DNA of 64,000 nucleotides, from contig JAIQEY010000025.1 of the NCBI GenBank assembly GCA_020073565.1, positions 23,347 to 87,346 on the forward strand, in the 5' to 3' direction. This DNA is from Terriglobia bacterium. GTDB taxonomy: Bacteria > Acidobacteriota > Terriglobia > Terriglobales > Acidobacteriaceae. Below, piece by piece: positions 28,420 through 37,936 of this stretch. The stretch's first letter is position 1; each line of letters starts with the position of its first letter. The position numbers were made by a program, and so were the translations under genes. A model generated the notes under the pieces. It had not been told where the DNA came from, searched no databases, and saw only the letters and a list, made by a program, of their open reading frames with translations.

Positions 28420-29529
28420 ATGCAATTTCCAGTTCACAAGAGATGGCCTTTGCACGAATTCTCATCCGATCGCACACGGAAGAAGCTGAACAGACGTGAT
28501 CGCGGCGTTGCGGTGTTCCGGAGTATTTGGCTCGTTCTGGGTAAGGTCGTCATGGCCGCCCTGGTAAGCGCACAAACGAGTCCGGCAACTCAGAAGTCGC
28601 AGCCGCTCGTGCTGACCGGCGCGATCCCGCTCGCAGGCGTACAAGGACGCATTGATCATTTGGGTGTTGATACGAAAGGCCACCTCTTTATTTCTGCCCT
28701 CGGCAACAATACCGAGGAAGTCCTTGACCTCACAGCTGGAAGAGCGATGCGCAGCCTCAACGTGCCCCGGCCGCAAGGCGTCGTGTACGCTCCGGCATCG
28801 AACGAACTGTTTGTCGGAAGCGACGAAGGCAAGCTGTATATATACAGCGGGGACTCGCTGGAGCTCATCACTTCGATCGATTTTGGCGACGACGTCGACA
28901 ACCTTCGCTATGATGCCATTCACAAGCAGGTCTACGTCGGCTATGGCGACGAGGAAGCAGGCGCTATCGCGGTCGTCGATGCGATCACCAACAAGCGTCT
29001 GGATGCGGACTACAAGCTGGGCGCCCATCCCGAGTCGTTCCAATTGGAGGTGTCCGGGCCAAATATCTACGTCAATTTGCCAGACCTGAAACAGATCGCC
29101 GTCATCAATCGCAGTACGCGCAAGATCACGCGATGGCCCCTGGCTCTTGAAAGCAACTTCCCCATGGCCCTGAATGAGACCGACTACCGGCTCTTCGTCA
29201 TCACGCACGCGCCGCCTCGTCTGGTTGTATTCGACACGAGCACCGGGGAACAGCTGGCTGTGCTTCCCTGCGTTCAGAACTCAGACGATATCTTCTACGA
29301 TTCCGCACGCAAGCGCATCTACATTCCCGGTGGGGAAGGATCCATCGACGTCTTCCAACAGCAAGATGCGAGCCACTACAACCACATCGCGAGCGTCCCT
29401 TCCGCAGTCGGCGCACGGACGGGTGGATATTTTGGGAAGGGTAAAAAGGGTTTCGAAGTTCTCTATGTAGCGGTTCCGGCTCGTGCCGATCACGGAGCCG
29501 AGGTATTGATCTATACCGTCCAGGACTGA
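28420..29529 (+). CDS. YncE-like beta-propeller protein, probably exported
   Basis: Repeated blades: IDHLGVDTKGHLFISALGNNTEEVLDL, ASNELFVGSDEGKLYIYSGDSL, VVDAITNKRLDADYKLGAHPESFQLE. Confidence 0.75.
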   Translation: MQFPVHKRWPLHEFSSDRTRKKLNRRDRGVAVFRSIWLVLGKVVMAALVSAQTSPATQKSQPLVLTGAIPLAGVQGRIDHLGVDTKGHLFISALGNNTEEVLDLTAGRAMRSLNVPRPQGVVYAPASNELFVGSDEGKLYIYSGDSLELITSIDFGDDVDNLRYDAIHKQVYVGYGDEEAGAIAVVDAITNKRLDADYKLGAHPESFQLEVSGPNIYVNLPDLKQIAVINRSTRKITRWPLALESNFPMALNETDYRLFVITHAPPRLVVFDTSTGEQLAVLPCVQNSDDIFYDSARKRIYIPGGEGSIDVFQQQDASHYNHIASVPSAVGARTGGYFGKGKKGFEVLYVAVPARADHGAEVLIYTVQD

Positions 29530-29978
29530 GAGCGCAAGCTTTGCATCTTTGGAAATGCTCCCATCGCATTTCCACTGGTTCACACGGACGTGAATTTGGC
29601 GCCGGGAGAAGAAAGCCCGGCCTTTCCGAGAATCAACAACTTATGTTGTATCAATCCCCTGAATAGGTCGACTCCCGCCGCCTCCACCATCGAGCTTACT
29701 ATCAACATTCTACCAACGGTGACTTAGAGTTTGACGGGCGCGCCCTGACACCTGAGCTTGACCCCATGCGCCGGTCTGGAACCAGGCGAAAAGCACAACC
29801 AAAACGAGGGAGAGGAAACTTCGTGGTTCCATGATTGTCCACCTTCGTTGGAGTAACTACAACGGGAGATGAAAGGGGCTCCTTCCGAAGCTCCTATGCC
29901 GCTAACACGGGCCCGCTTCGGAGTGGCTCCAGGAGGAGGTCCGTGGCGACCCGAGGGTGGGAGAGGGCAGTTAAAAAG

Positions 29979-30010
29979 ACGGGCCTCCGGCTACGAAACG
30001 GAGGCCCGCC
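29979..30010 (-). terminator. Rho-independent terminator of the TonB receptor gene
   Basis: Minus-strand GGCGGGCCTCCG-loop-CCGGAGGCCCGTCTTTTTAA directly after the stop codon. Confidence 0.8.
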
Positions 30011-30017
30011 AAAGTAA

Positions 30018-33000
30018 TCAGAACGTGTACTTGACCGACATCTCCATGATCCGGCCGCCGGGGTACCCGTTCTTGAAGTCCAAATATCCCCAGTTCGGGG
30101 CTTGACTGTTGACCTGTGGGTTCAGACGAATCGCGTGCGTGTTGTAGTCCATGATGTACAGCAACTGCAACTGGTTGCCCCCGCTGAACTGCCTCAGCGG
30201 ATGGTTCAGCCAGTTGAAGGCCGAGAATCGGAACTCCACCGCGTGCCTCTCGGTGATGTGAAAGTTCTTCGACAGAGACAGGTCGCTGTCGAAGAAAATC
30301 GGTCCGTGGAGATAGGGGTAATTGCGAACGCCCTGCGTTTGAAAATCCGGAGCTGTGAAGCAACTCAGCTTGGCTCGCTGGTTCGACGCCAGCCCGCTTC
30401 CCGGATTACAAGTCAGTGCGGGCATTACGACGATCGACGAGTCGGTGCCGAAGTAGGTTCTCGGCCCAAGCGAAACGTTGCTGGAGAGTCCCGCCGGGAT
30501 AGTATCCGGGTCGTACTGGAGTCCGAGCCCGAAGTTGGGACCGTTGGCGTTATTGGCAACCTGCAAGTTGGTTCCGGTCTGCCAGGTAGTGGTTCCCGAG
30601 ATCATCCAGCCGTTAGTAATACCCTCCAATACCTTCGATCCGTGAGTGAACTTGGGTAGGTCATAAGCGTATGCCGCACTGATCACCTGCGGGCGATCGA
30701 CTTGGGTAACTCCGTAATTACCATGCAGATTGTAAGGGTCAATGTTAAGGACAGTACCGAGGGTCTTCGACCACACGTAGCTCAGATTGTAAGTGAGACG
30801 CCCGGTCTGCTTGACCCAGCTGAGTTGTAGAGCATTGTAGTTTGCATAGCCCACGTGCACGGGAACGTTAATATGCTGGGTTCCGTAAATCTGTTGACCA
30901 TGAAGCGCTCCGGGGCCCAGATAGACACCAAAAGCATGGTAATCAGCGTTGATGTTGCCAGTTGCCTTCCCATCCAACTGTTTCGTTACATCCTCTGGGT
31001 TCTGCGCGACAACTCCCGTCAACGGATCGGCCCCAAAGAATGCGCCCAAGGGCGCCTTGTTCAGATCAATGAAATCGCCACTGCCGGTTGATGCGCCGCT
31101 GCCGCCTCCCATCAGGGTGTGCTTGGTAGAGTTACCGACATATGCAATTTCCAGGAGTGACTTGCCGGGTAATTCGTGCGAAATCGTGAGGTTGTAGCTG
31201 TTGGTTACGGGAATGTTGTAATCGGTTGCGCTGAGCGCTCCCACTTGACTGGGAGCCCATTGTGCCACCGGCACGGCCGCCTGGCTGATCTGGGAAAGCA
31301 GTGCAGAAGAGCCGTTGGGCAAGTTGTACGCGGAAATTCCCTGGCCCGGCGATAGAGCAGCGGTGAAGTCGTTGTATTGGTCGTTCCAGCGATAAGCGCC
31401 CCAACCGCCTCGGACGACAGTTTTGCCGGTGCCGAAGATGTCCCAGGCGATGCCGAATCGGGGAGATACATGGGCAAAGCGGTCGGGTTCTCCGCTAACC
31501 GGGACCCCCGGATCGTTGGCGTGCCAACGCAGTCCCGGGAACATCTTGCCGGCAGCGAAGTCGGAATTCACAAGGTCTGGTAGGAATACTGCGACCCCCA
31601 CACCGGTGCGGTCATACCAGTGGCCGATATGTTCGAAGCGAACACCAAGTTCCAGAGTCAGACGCTTCGTCACCTTCCAGTTGTCGTTGATGTAGGCTGA
31701 GATGGTTTTGTAGGCAATATCATTGGAGGGCTGGCGGTTCTCCTCCTCATAGCCCTGCGCAATGCCCATCGCGAAGTTGGCAACCCGGTTGTTGGGCGAT
31801 CCAAGCGGGTCTCCGGTGAAGAGATTGTTTCTGAGCCCCGACCAGTTGTTGATGTGGCCATTGGGAAAATTGTAATTGCCCTGAAACTTGCCAACCCGCT
31901 CGTAGAAAGCGCCTACCTTGAGAGTGTGCGTCTTAATTACCTTGGTGAAGTTGTCAGAAAACGACGGCATCTCAGAGCGCACAAAGAATTGTCCGCCGGT
32001 CTCGAAGACGTCTGCCTGCGAGAAGTCGGGCAACTGATTTGGTCCGCAGTAGCCGCAGTCGAAAGAAGGAACCATCTTGATGTTGCTATTGCTGGCAAAA
32101 AGCGTCGGATACGTGTAGCCCAGGTTCGCTCTGCTGATCGCTCCGACGTTAGTAGAAATCGGCGCGTTTCCCCAGCCCCAGGCGGCAATGAACTCGTTCG
32201 TCATTGTTGGGCTGAAGACATGGAGAAAGTGACCGGTTAGAGTCTTCGAGTAAGAAGGACTCTGCAGACCGCCCCCAGGAAATGGAATTGCGTTGCCGGG
32301 CACCCACCACATGTGGGAACCGTTCCCCGACGCAAGCTGGTTGTCATTCCCGTATTGCCAGGAAACAAAAACTTTCGTGTTGTCGCTGAAATTGTAGTCT
32401 CCGCGCGCACGCCAAATGTAGCCATTGTGGACCGCCGGGAACACACCTTTGTAGTTCATTCCACCATTGGCTGCGATCGCGGTTGGGTCGGTTAGGATCC
32501 CAGTTGTAGGAAAGACCTTGGCGAGCGCGGCCGATCCCGGATCGAGAAACTGCGAGGGAATCTGATATCCCGCCGCGCCATTGTCGGGAACTACCGTGCC
32601 ATCTGGCAGGTGCGTGCCCGCCAGGTTATTGCACCAGTTCGTCGCGGTAGAGGAAAAACCGTCTGGGCATACTGCCAAGTTCGCGGTCGTTGGGGTGAAG
32701 TTGCCGCTCAGCATGTCGCTCGTGGGGATCGACGAGGTCAGCGCGCCCGCATTGCCGGTGTTCTGAAGTAGGTGCTCATAGGCGCCCCAAAATAGCACCT
32801 TGTTTTTCGTTCCCGGCACCGGACCGCCGATTTGGCCTCCCGGATAGTAGTAATGGTCAGGTCCTTTGGGCGTCTTTGTGCGGTTGTCCTGCCAGTCATT
32901 CGCGTTCAGAACGTTATGGCGGGCATACAAGTAGGCTTGGCCGTGGTAAGCACTGGTGCCAGACTTGCTGATGTTGTTGATCACGACCGGACCGTGAGGA

Positions 33001-33776
33001 TTGTCGGCGCCGAAGTTCGAGGTCTGGACCTTAACCTCCTGCGTCATATCGGGGTTCACCGTGGCGATTGACCAGCAGTTGCAGCCCGGGTCAATGATAT
33101 TCACGCCGTCAGAGATGAGGGCTGTGCCCCCCCGATTGGGAGCCCCATTTGCGTTAAGCCCATTGCCCACCGCGCTACCTTGAGAGCCGGCGTTCAGGTA
33201 ATTGAACTGGTTGGCATTGGCGAAGTTGCCGCCCGTCGATGTGACGCCGGGTAAGATCTTAATCAACTCCCCGACGTTTCGTCCTTGAAACGCGATGCGG
33301 TCGAGGTCCTTCGAAGTGATGACAGACGACCGCTCGCCCGAATCAACCGGCTTCACTTCGCCCGCCACGGCTTCGACCGAGACGACCTCCGTGGCCGCTC
33401 CAATTTCCATCTTGATGTCGGAAATATTGCGCACGTCTCCGGGATTGATGGTGATTTCGGCGTGTTGCCAAGTCTTAAAGTTGGCCATCTCGACCTTTAG
33501 CGTGTATACGCTTGGCACAAGCCCAGAGAACGAGAAATAGCCGACGCCGTTGCTCACAGTGTGGCGCGTGTCGTTGGTGGCCTGATTCACTAGCGTGACG
33601 TTAGCCTTGGGGATAGCCGCGCCGACCTGATCGGTGACGGTTCCGGTCAGCGTGCCGGTGATCTGAGCTTGGGCGTGCGGCGCGGCCAGTAGCGCGGCCA
33701 GCACCGTCAGTATCGTAACGGTAAGAATTGCAGAGAAGAGGCCGCGGAGTTTGCGGCAGAAGGACAGCGTGCGCAT
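30018..33776 (-). CDS. TonB-dependent receptor (Oar-like) with carboxypeptidase-regulatory-like domain
   Basis: Likely start MRTLSFCRKLRGLFSAIL; GTLTGTVTDQVGAAIPKANVTLVNQATNDTR; RIAFQGRNVGELIKILPGV; C-terminal RFSAFNWLNHPLRQF...MSVKYTF. Confidence 0.94.
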   Translation of the reverse strand: MRTLSFCRKLRGLFSAILTVTILTVLAALLAAPHAQAQITGTLTGTVTDQVGAAIPKANVTLVNQATNDTRHTVSNGVGYFSFSGLVPSVYTLKVEMANFKTWQHAEITINPGDVRNISDIKMEIGAATEVVSVEAVAGEVKPVDSGERSSVITSKDLDRIAFQGRNVGELIKILPGVTSTGGNFANANQFNYLNAGSQGSAVGNGLNANGAPNRGGTALISDGVNIIDPGCNCWSIATVNPDMTQEVKVQTSNFGADNPHGPVVINNISKSGTSAYHGQAYLYARHNVLNANDWQDNRTKTPKGPDHYYYPGGQIGGPVPGTKNKVLFWGAYEHLLQNTGNAGALTSSIPTSDMLSGNFTPTTANLAVCPDGFSSTATNWCNNLAGTHLPDGTVVPDNGAAGYQIPSQFLDPGSAALAKVFPTTGILTDPTAIAANGGMNYKGVFPAVHNGYIWRARGDYNFSDNTKVFVSWQYGNDNQLASGNGSHMWWVPGNAIPFPGGGLQSPSYSKTLTGHFLHVFSPTMTNEFIAAWGWGNAPISTNVGAISRANLGYTYPTLFASNSNIKMVPSFDCGYCGPNQLPDFSQADVFETGGQFFVRSEMPSFSDNFTKVIKTHTLKVGAFYERVGKFQGNYNFPNGHINNWSGLRNNLFTGDPLGSPNNRVANFAMGIAQGYEEENRQPSNDIAYKTISAYINDNWKVTKRLTLELGVRFEHIGHWYDRTGVGVAVFLPDLVNSDFAAGKMFPGLRWHANDPGVPVSGEPDRFAHVSPRFGIAWDIFGTGKTVVRGGWGAYRWNDQYNDFTAALSPGQGISAYNLPNGSSALLSQISQAAVPVAQWAPSQVGALSATDYNIPVTNSYNLTISHELPGKSLLEIAYVGNSTKHTLMGGGSGASTGSGDFIDLNKAPLGAFFGADPLTGVVAQNPEDVTKQLDGKATGNINADYHAFGVYLGPGALHGQQIYGTQHINVPVHVGYANYNALQLSWVKQTGRLTYNLSYVWSKTLGTVLNIDPYNLHGNYGVTQVDRPQVISAAYAYDLPKFTHGSKVLEGITNGWMISGTTTWQTGTNLQVANNANGPNFGLGLQYDPDTIPAGLSSNVSLGPRTYFGTDSSIVVMPALTCNPGSGLASNQRAKLSCFTAPDFQTQGVRNYPYLHGPIFFDSDLSLSKNFHITERHAVEFRFSAFNWLNHPLRQFSGGNQLQLLYIMDYNTHAIRLNPQVNSQAPNWGYLDFKNGYPGGRIMEMSVKYTF

Positions 33777-33844
33777 GTACCCTCCTAGTCGAACCCGTCC
33801 CAACCAGACGAGGGGCTCCATCTCACGTGCGCCCCCTCGAAGGC

Positions 33845-33888
33845 GGTAAACGTTTCGTCAACGCTTACGTTCATCGTAAACGTTCCCG
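33845..33888. promoter_or_regulatory. Cluster of three putative LacI-family operators
   Basis: GGTAAACGTTTCGT (33845-33858), CGTCAACGCTTACG (33856-33869), CGTAAACGTTCCCG (33875-33888) upstream of the TonB receptor. Confidence 0.6.
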
Positions 33889-34032
33889 TTTCCTATCGGT
33901 CGAATATTTAAGCCTTATTAACCTGCATGTCAAGGAATTTCGTTACATTCGATCCAATAATTTCATGGTTGTAGCTGCCTATGCCCCAAGCAGAGAGTTG
34001 GATTCCAAATGTCATACGCGGCCTCCAGATAC

Positions 34033-34046
34033 CGGAAGCGATTACG
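34033..34046. promoter_or_regulatory. Putative LacI-family operator upstream of the CRTAC1 gene
   Basis: CGGAAGCGATTACG, one mismatch from the site at 50136. Confidence 0.4.
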
Positions 34047-34207
34047 CCCGTAGGGCGTTAAATGATTTCTTCCCAATTTGGCACACCACAATTCGCTTTT
34101 CGGTAGGTTTGTAGGAGACACCTGCTGGTCGCAAACTGACACTCTGAAACTACTCGACCGTCGTTTCGCCACTCTCGTGCGCGGCGTGCTACCATAGCCC
34201 GACTTTC

Positions 34208-35911
34208 ATGCGTCCAGCAGTTCTCCTGCTTGTCCTGCTCACGGCTTGTTTCTCGCAGACCGCCCCGCCCACTCCAGTTCTCAGATTTGAAGATGTCGCG
34301 AAGCAGGCAGGATTGACGGTGGCTCACATCTCTTCTCCGGAGAAGAAATACATCATCGAGACAGTGAGCGGCGGCGTGGGGTTTATCGACTGCGACAACG
34401 ACGGCAAACTGGACATCGTTGCCGTAAACGGTTCCAACGTGGAGCGCTATCGTCAGGGTGGCGATCCGATGGTGACGCTCTATCACCAGGACGCCAAGCT
34501 GGAATTTACGGACGTCACCAAAACCGCCGGCCTCACCACCAAGGGCTGGGGAATGGGAGTGGCCGTCGCCGACTTTGATAACGACGGTTGGCAGGATCTC
34601 TACGTCACCGGCTTCGGACGCTATGTCCTCTACCGCAACCGGGGCAACTGCAAGTTTGAAGACGTCACGGAAAAGGCAGGCGTCGAAGCCGGCGGCTTCG
34701 GGCAGGGAGCTGCCTGGGGCGACTACGATCGCGACGGCTTTGTCGACCTCTTCGTCGCACGTTATCTGCGCATCGACATCAACCACCTTCCCGTGTTCGG
34801 AAGCCCGGAGTGCACGATCATGTCCGTGAAAGTGCATTGCGGACCACTCGGCCTTGCGGGGGAAACGAACTTCCTCTACCGCAATCGCGGGAACGGCACG
34901 TTTGAAGACGTGACCAAGAAAGCTGGGGTCTTGGATCCCGTCGGCGCTTACGGAATGCAGCCACTCTGGTTCGATTACGACAACGACGGCTGGCCCGACC
35001 TGTACGTCAGCAATGACGCTGGGCCGAACTATCTCTACCGCAATCGGCACGACGGCACGTTCGAAGATGTCAGCCTGATCTCGGGGACTGCGGTCGACGG
35101 AAACGGCAAGCCGCAGGGATCGATGGGCGTCGATGCTGCCGATTTCGATCACGACGGCCTGCTCGACCTGTTCGTTCCCGACTACGCCTTTCAATACGAC
35201 ACTCTCTACTGGAACCGGGGCTCAAAAGGGTTCGAGGACATCACGACCAAGGCAAATCTGGCCAAGCCCACCTATCCCTACGTCGGATGGGGCGCGGGTT
35301 TTCTCGACGTCGACAATGATGGTTGGCCCGACATTCTGGTCACCAACGGTCATGTCTATCCGCAAGCTGACTCGATCCCCGGCTCGGCCCCCTACTACGA
35401 ACCAGTTCAGTTATTCCGCAACCATCGCGACCGGACCTTTGAAGACGTAACCGCAATCGCGGGAGTCGACAAGCTGCGTGCTGCTTCGTGGCGAGGCGTG
35501 GCGTTTGGCGACGTGAACAACGATGGCAAGGTCGACGTTCTGGTGCTCGATGCTGACGGACCTCCGTTGCTGCTGCTCAACCGCACCGCAATGACCAATC
35601 ACGCCGTGCTTTTTCATTTAGTCGGCACGAGGAGTAACCGGGCGGCTATCGGCACTCGGGTCACGGTACGAGCCGGAGATCTCATCCAGTTCAATGAAGT
35701 GCGCGGCGGCGCCAGTCTTTTTTCCCAGAATGATCTGCGTCTCCACTTTGGCCTGGCGGAACACGTGCTCATGAACAACGTGGAACTCGCGTGGCCGAGC
35801 GGAAAAAAAGAAGCCTTCGAAAATCTGCCCGCGGATGTGATCTACACCATCGTGGAAGGAGAGGGCATCAAGGAGAAATTCCCTTTCGCGATCGAAGCCA
35901 CGAAAAAATAG
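34208..35911 (+). CDS. CRTAC1-family protein (FG-GAP/VCBS repeats plus ASPIC/UnbV domain)
   Basis: Signal peptide; repeated DFDNDGWQDLYVTGFG/DYDNDGWPDLYVSND motifs; C-terminal GTRSNRAAIGTRVTVRAGD...LHFGLAEH. Confidence 0.92.
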   Translation: MRPAVLLLVLLTACFSQTAPPTPVLRFEDVAKQAGLTVAHISSPEKKYIIETVSGGVGFIDCDNDGKLDIVAVNGSNVERYRQGGDPMVTLYHQDAKLEFTDVTKTAGLTTKGWGMGVAVADFDNDGWQDLYVTGFGRYVLYRNRGNCKFEDVTEKAGVEAGGFGQGAAWGDYDRDGFVDLFVARYLRIDINHLPVFGSPECTIMSVKVHCGPLGLAGETNFLYRNRGNGTFEDVTKKAGVLDPVGAYGMQPLWFDYDNDGWPDLYVSNDAGPNYLYRNRHDGTFEDVSLISGTAVDGNGKPQGSMGVDAADFDHDGLLDLFVPDYAFQYDTLYWNRGSKGFEDITTKANLAKPTYPYVGWGAGFLDVDNDGWPDILVTNGHVYPQADSIPGSAPYYEPVQLFRNHRDRTFEDVTAIAGVDKLRAASWRGVAFGDVNNDGKVDVLVLDADGPPLLLLNRTAMTNHAVLFHLVGTRSNRAAIGTRVTVRAGDLIQFNEVRGGASLFSQNDLRLHFGLAEHVLMNNVELAWPSGKKEAFENLPADVIYTIVEGEGIKEKFPFAIEATKK

Positions 35912-35923
35912 GCGGCTGTTGCC

Positions 35924-36000
35924 TCCTCTGTGTCCTCTGTGGTGGATTGAGGAAGTCTTAACCACAGAGGAAGTCTTAGCCACAGAGGAGCACAGAGGAA
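35924..36000. repeat. Inverted/tandem intergenic repeat (CCTCTGTGTCCTCTGTGG type)
   Basis: CCTCTGTGTCCTCTGTGGT facing AGCCACAGAGGAGCACAGAGGA, with internal AAGTCTTAACCACAGAGG / AAGTCTTAGCCACAGAGG copies. Confidence 0.8.
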
Positions 36001-36035
36001 CATGGCGGGGACCAACTCCGCTTACGCCTGGACCA

Positions 36036-37754
36036 CTAGCGAGCATCACCCTTTTTGGCACGAGCATCCTCGACGGGCGGCATCAGCTTGACCGTGTTCT
36101 GGATTCCCTTCCCTTCCACGATCGTGTAAATCGCATCGCCCGCCACATTTTTCAATTCCTCGGTCCGCCCGCTGGGCCACTCGATCTGAACTTTCTTCAT
36201 CGTGAACTCGCTGCCCAATCCGAAATGGAGGCCCTGATCGTTGGAAGATAGGTAACCGCCTCCGCCGCGAACCTCGTCAATCTGGGTCGTGGTCGATGTA
36301 GAGACTGTCACGCGAGTGCCAATTGCGCCATGATTGCTCTTGCTTCCAACGAGCCGAAAAAGAGCGCGGTGATTCCCGTTCTTCGTCTGGTTGATAAAAA
36401 GTGACGGCGGAGCTCCGACGTTGTACACCACCACATCCACGTTGCCATCGTTGTTCAAATCTCCGAAGGCTGCGCCGCGGCGTGATTGCGCGGCGCCGTC
36501 ATTGAGGCCCGCAGCACTACCGATTTCTTCGAACGTCTGGTTTCCCTTGTTCCGGAAGAGTTGGATCGGCTCGCGGAAGGGCAGTTCATGCGGAAGAGCC
36601 TCGAGCACCGGTGAAACATTGCCATTTGCGACGAAGATATCGGGCCAGCCGTCGTTATCGAAATCCACAAATCCAGTACCCCAGCGGACGGGAGAGTAAC
36701 CGGAACCGGAGAGCTGCGCGTTCCATGCGACGTCGGTGAAGCCCTGCGTCGCTTGGTTGCGGTAAAGACTCAAAGGCTGCAATCCATAGCGGGTCACGAT
36801 CAGGTCGAGCTTGCCGTCGCGGTCAAAGTCTCCGAAATCCGCAGCCATGTTGCCCATGGCGCGCCCGTCAGAGCTGAAAGCAGTGCCCGACGCCAGTCCC
36901 ACGTCTTCGAATGTGCCATCGTGCTGGTTGTGATAAAGAAAGTTGGGACCAACGTCATTCGTAACGAAGAGGTCAGGCCAGCCGTCATTGTCGTAATCGC
37001 CCCACACCACGCCCATCCCTCGTTGCTTGCTTGCGTTGTGAACGCCAGCCTTCTCCGACACTTCTTCAAACGTGCCATCTCCACGGTTGTGAAACAGCAG
37101 CGCAGTTTCTCCCTCCACCTGGGGCACTTCAATTGAGATTCCCTTGTAGTCGAACGATGGAGCGCCCGGCTTCGGCAGGTTGTGAATGTCAGAATGAACA
37201 TAGCGAGCGACGAAGAGGTCGAGATGGCCATCGCGATCGTAGTCGGCCCAGGCGGCGCTCACGCTGAATCCTCCCGCAGCGACATGGGCTTTCTCGGTGA
37301 CGTCCTCGAACTTGCATCCACCCAGGTTGCGATAGAGCACGTTGCGGCCATACCCCGTGACATATAAATCGGGCATCCCGTCATTGTCATAGTCGCCGAC
37401 GGCAACGCCCATGCCCCACCCGCGTGCCGTGAGACCTGCCGATTGCGTGATCTCTCTGAAGTGGAGATCGCTGTCCTGGCGGTAGAGGGTGACCAGCGGA
37501 TCGCCTCCCTGGAGATAGCGATCGATCGTCGAGTCGCCCACTACGACAATGTCCAACTTCCCGTCATTGTCGCAGTCAAGGAGGCCGACACCGCCTCCCA
37601 CGGTCTCGACCAGATATCGTTTCTCCGGCGAGAAATGTGGAACGCTCGTCAATCCGGCCTGCTGTGCAATGTCGTGAAAGTGCAGCGGGGGCGCGCTGTC
37701 CGGTTGTGCGGAAAGTGCGATCAACATTCCCAGTCCGATGACAAAATTTCGCAT
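36036..37754 (-). CDS. CRTAC1-family protein (FG-GAP/VCBS plus ASPIC/UnbV), convergent paralog
   Basis: DYDNDGMPDLYVTGYGRNVLYRNLGGCKFEDVTEKAHVAAGGF and VGSKSNHGAIGTRVTVS...LHFGLGSE; parallels 34208..35911. Confidence 0.92.
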   Translation of the reverse strand: MRNFVIGLGMLIALSAQPDSAPPLHFHDIAQQAGLTSVPHFSPEKRYLVETVGGGVGLLDCDNDGKLDIVVVGDSTIDRYLQGGDPLVTLYRQDSDLHFREITQSAGLTARGWGMGVAVGDYDNDGMPDLYVTGYGRNVLYRNLGGCKFEDVTEKAHVAAGGFSVSAAWADYDRDGHLDLFVARYVHSDIHNLPKPGAPSFDYKGISIEVPQVEGETALLFHNRGDGTFEEVSEKAGVHNASKQRGMGVVWGDYDNDGWPDLFVTNDVGPNFLYHNQHDGTFEDVGLASGTAFSSDGRAMGNMAADFGDFDRDGKLDLIVTRYGLQPLSLYRNQATQGFTDVAWNAQLSGSGYSPVRWGTGFVDFDNDGWPDIFVANGNVSPVLEALPHELPFREPIQLFRNKGNQTFEEIGSAAGLNDGAAQSRRGAAFGDLNNDGNVDVVVYNVGAPPSLFINQTKNGNHRALFRLVGSKSNHGAIGTRVTVSTSTTTQIDEVRGGGGYLSSNDQGLHFGLGSEFTMKKVQIEWPSGRTEELKNVAGDAIYTIVEGKGIQNTVKLMPPVEDARAKKGDAR

Positions 37755-37845
37755 CCATGTCCCTCAGGGCGTCCACCACAATCAGATCAAAACCGGAAGC
37801 TATCGGGCTCCGTTGACATCCTCGACTCAAACTCATTCCCCAATC

Positions 37846-37915
37846 CCGCAGGGACGGCTGAAAATAGCCCGGCGCTTCAGCGGGCTATTTTCGAAGGTCC
37901 CTCCGGGACCAACGA
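37846..37915. repeat. Palindromic intergenic repeat (GAAAATAGCCC / GGGCTATTTTC / GGTCCCTCCGGGACC)
   Basis: Hairpin 37860-37892; related motifs recur at 59740-59942. Confidence 0.75.
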
Positions 37916-37936
37916 TTCGTCCGCCGTGAGATGCGG

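Noticed and set aside
28264-28420. N-terminal extension of the beta-propeller ORF
   Set aside because: Overlaps the 3' end of the permease gene in another frame; the start at 28420 or later is more plausible
29835-30105. Small plus-strand ORFs of 60 and 78 aa
   Set aside because: They run across the terminator hairpin of the minus-strand receptor; no supporting motif
34058-35194. 378-aa minus-strand ORF
   Set aside because: Mirror of the repetitive DxDNDG codons of the CRTAC1 gene on the other strand
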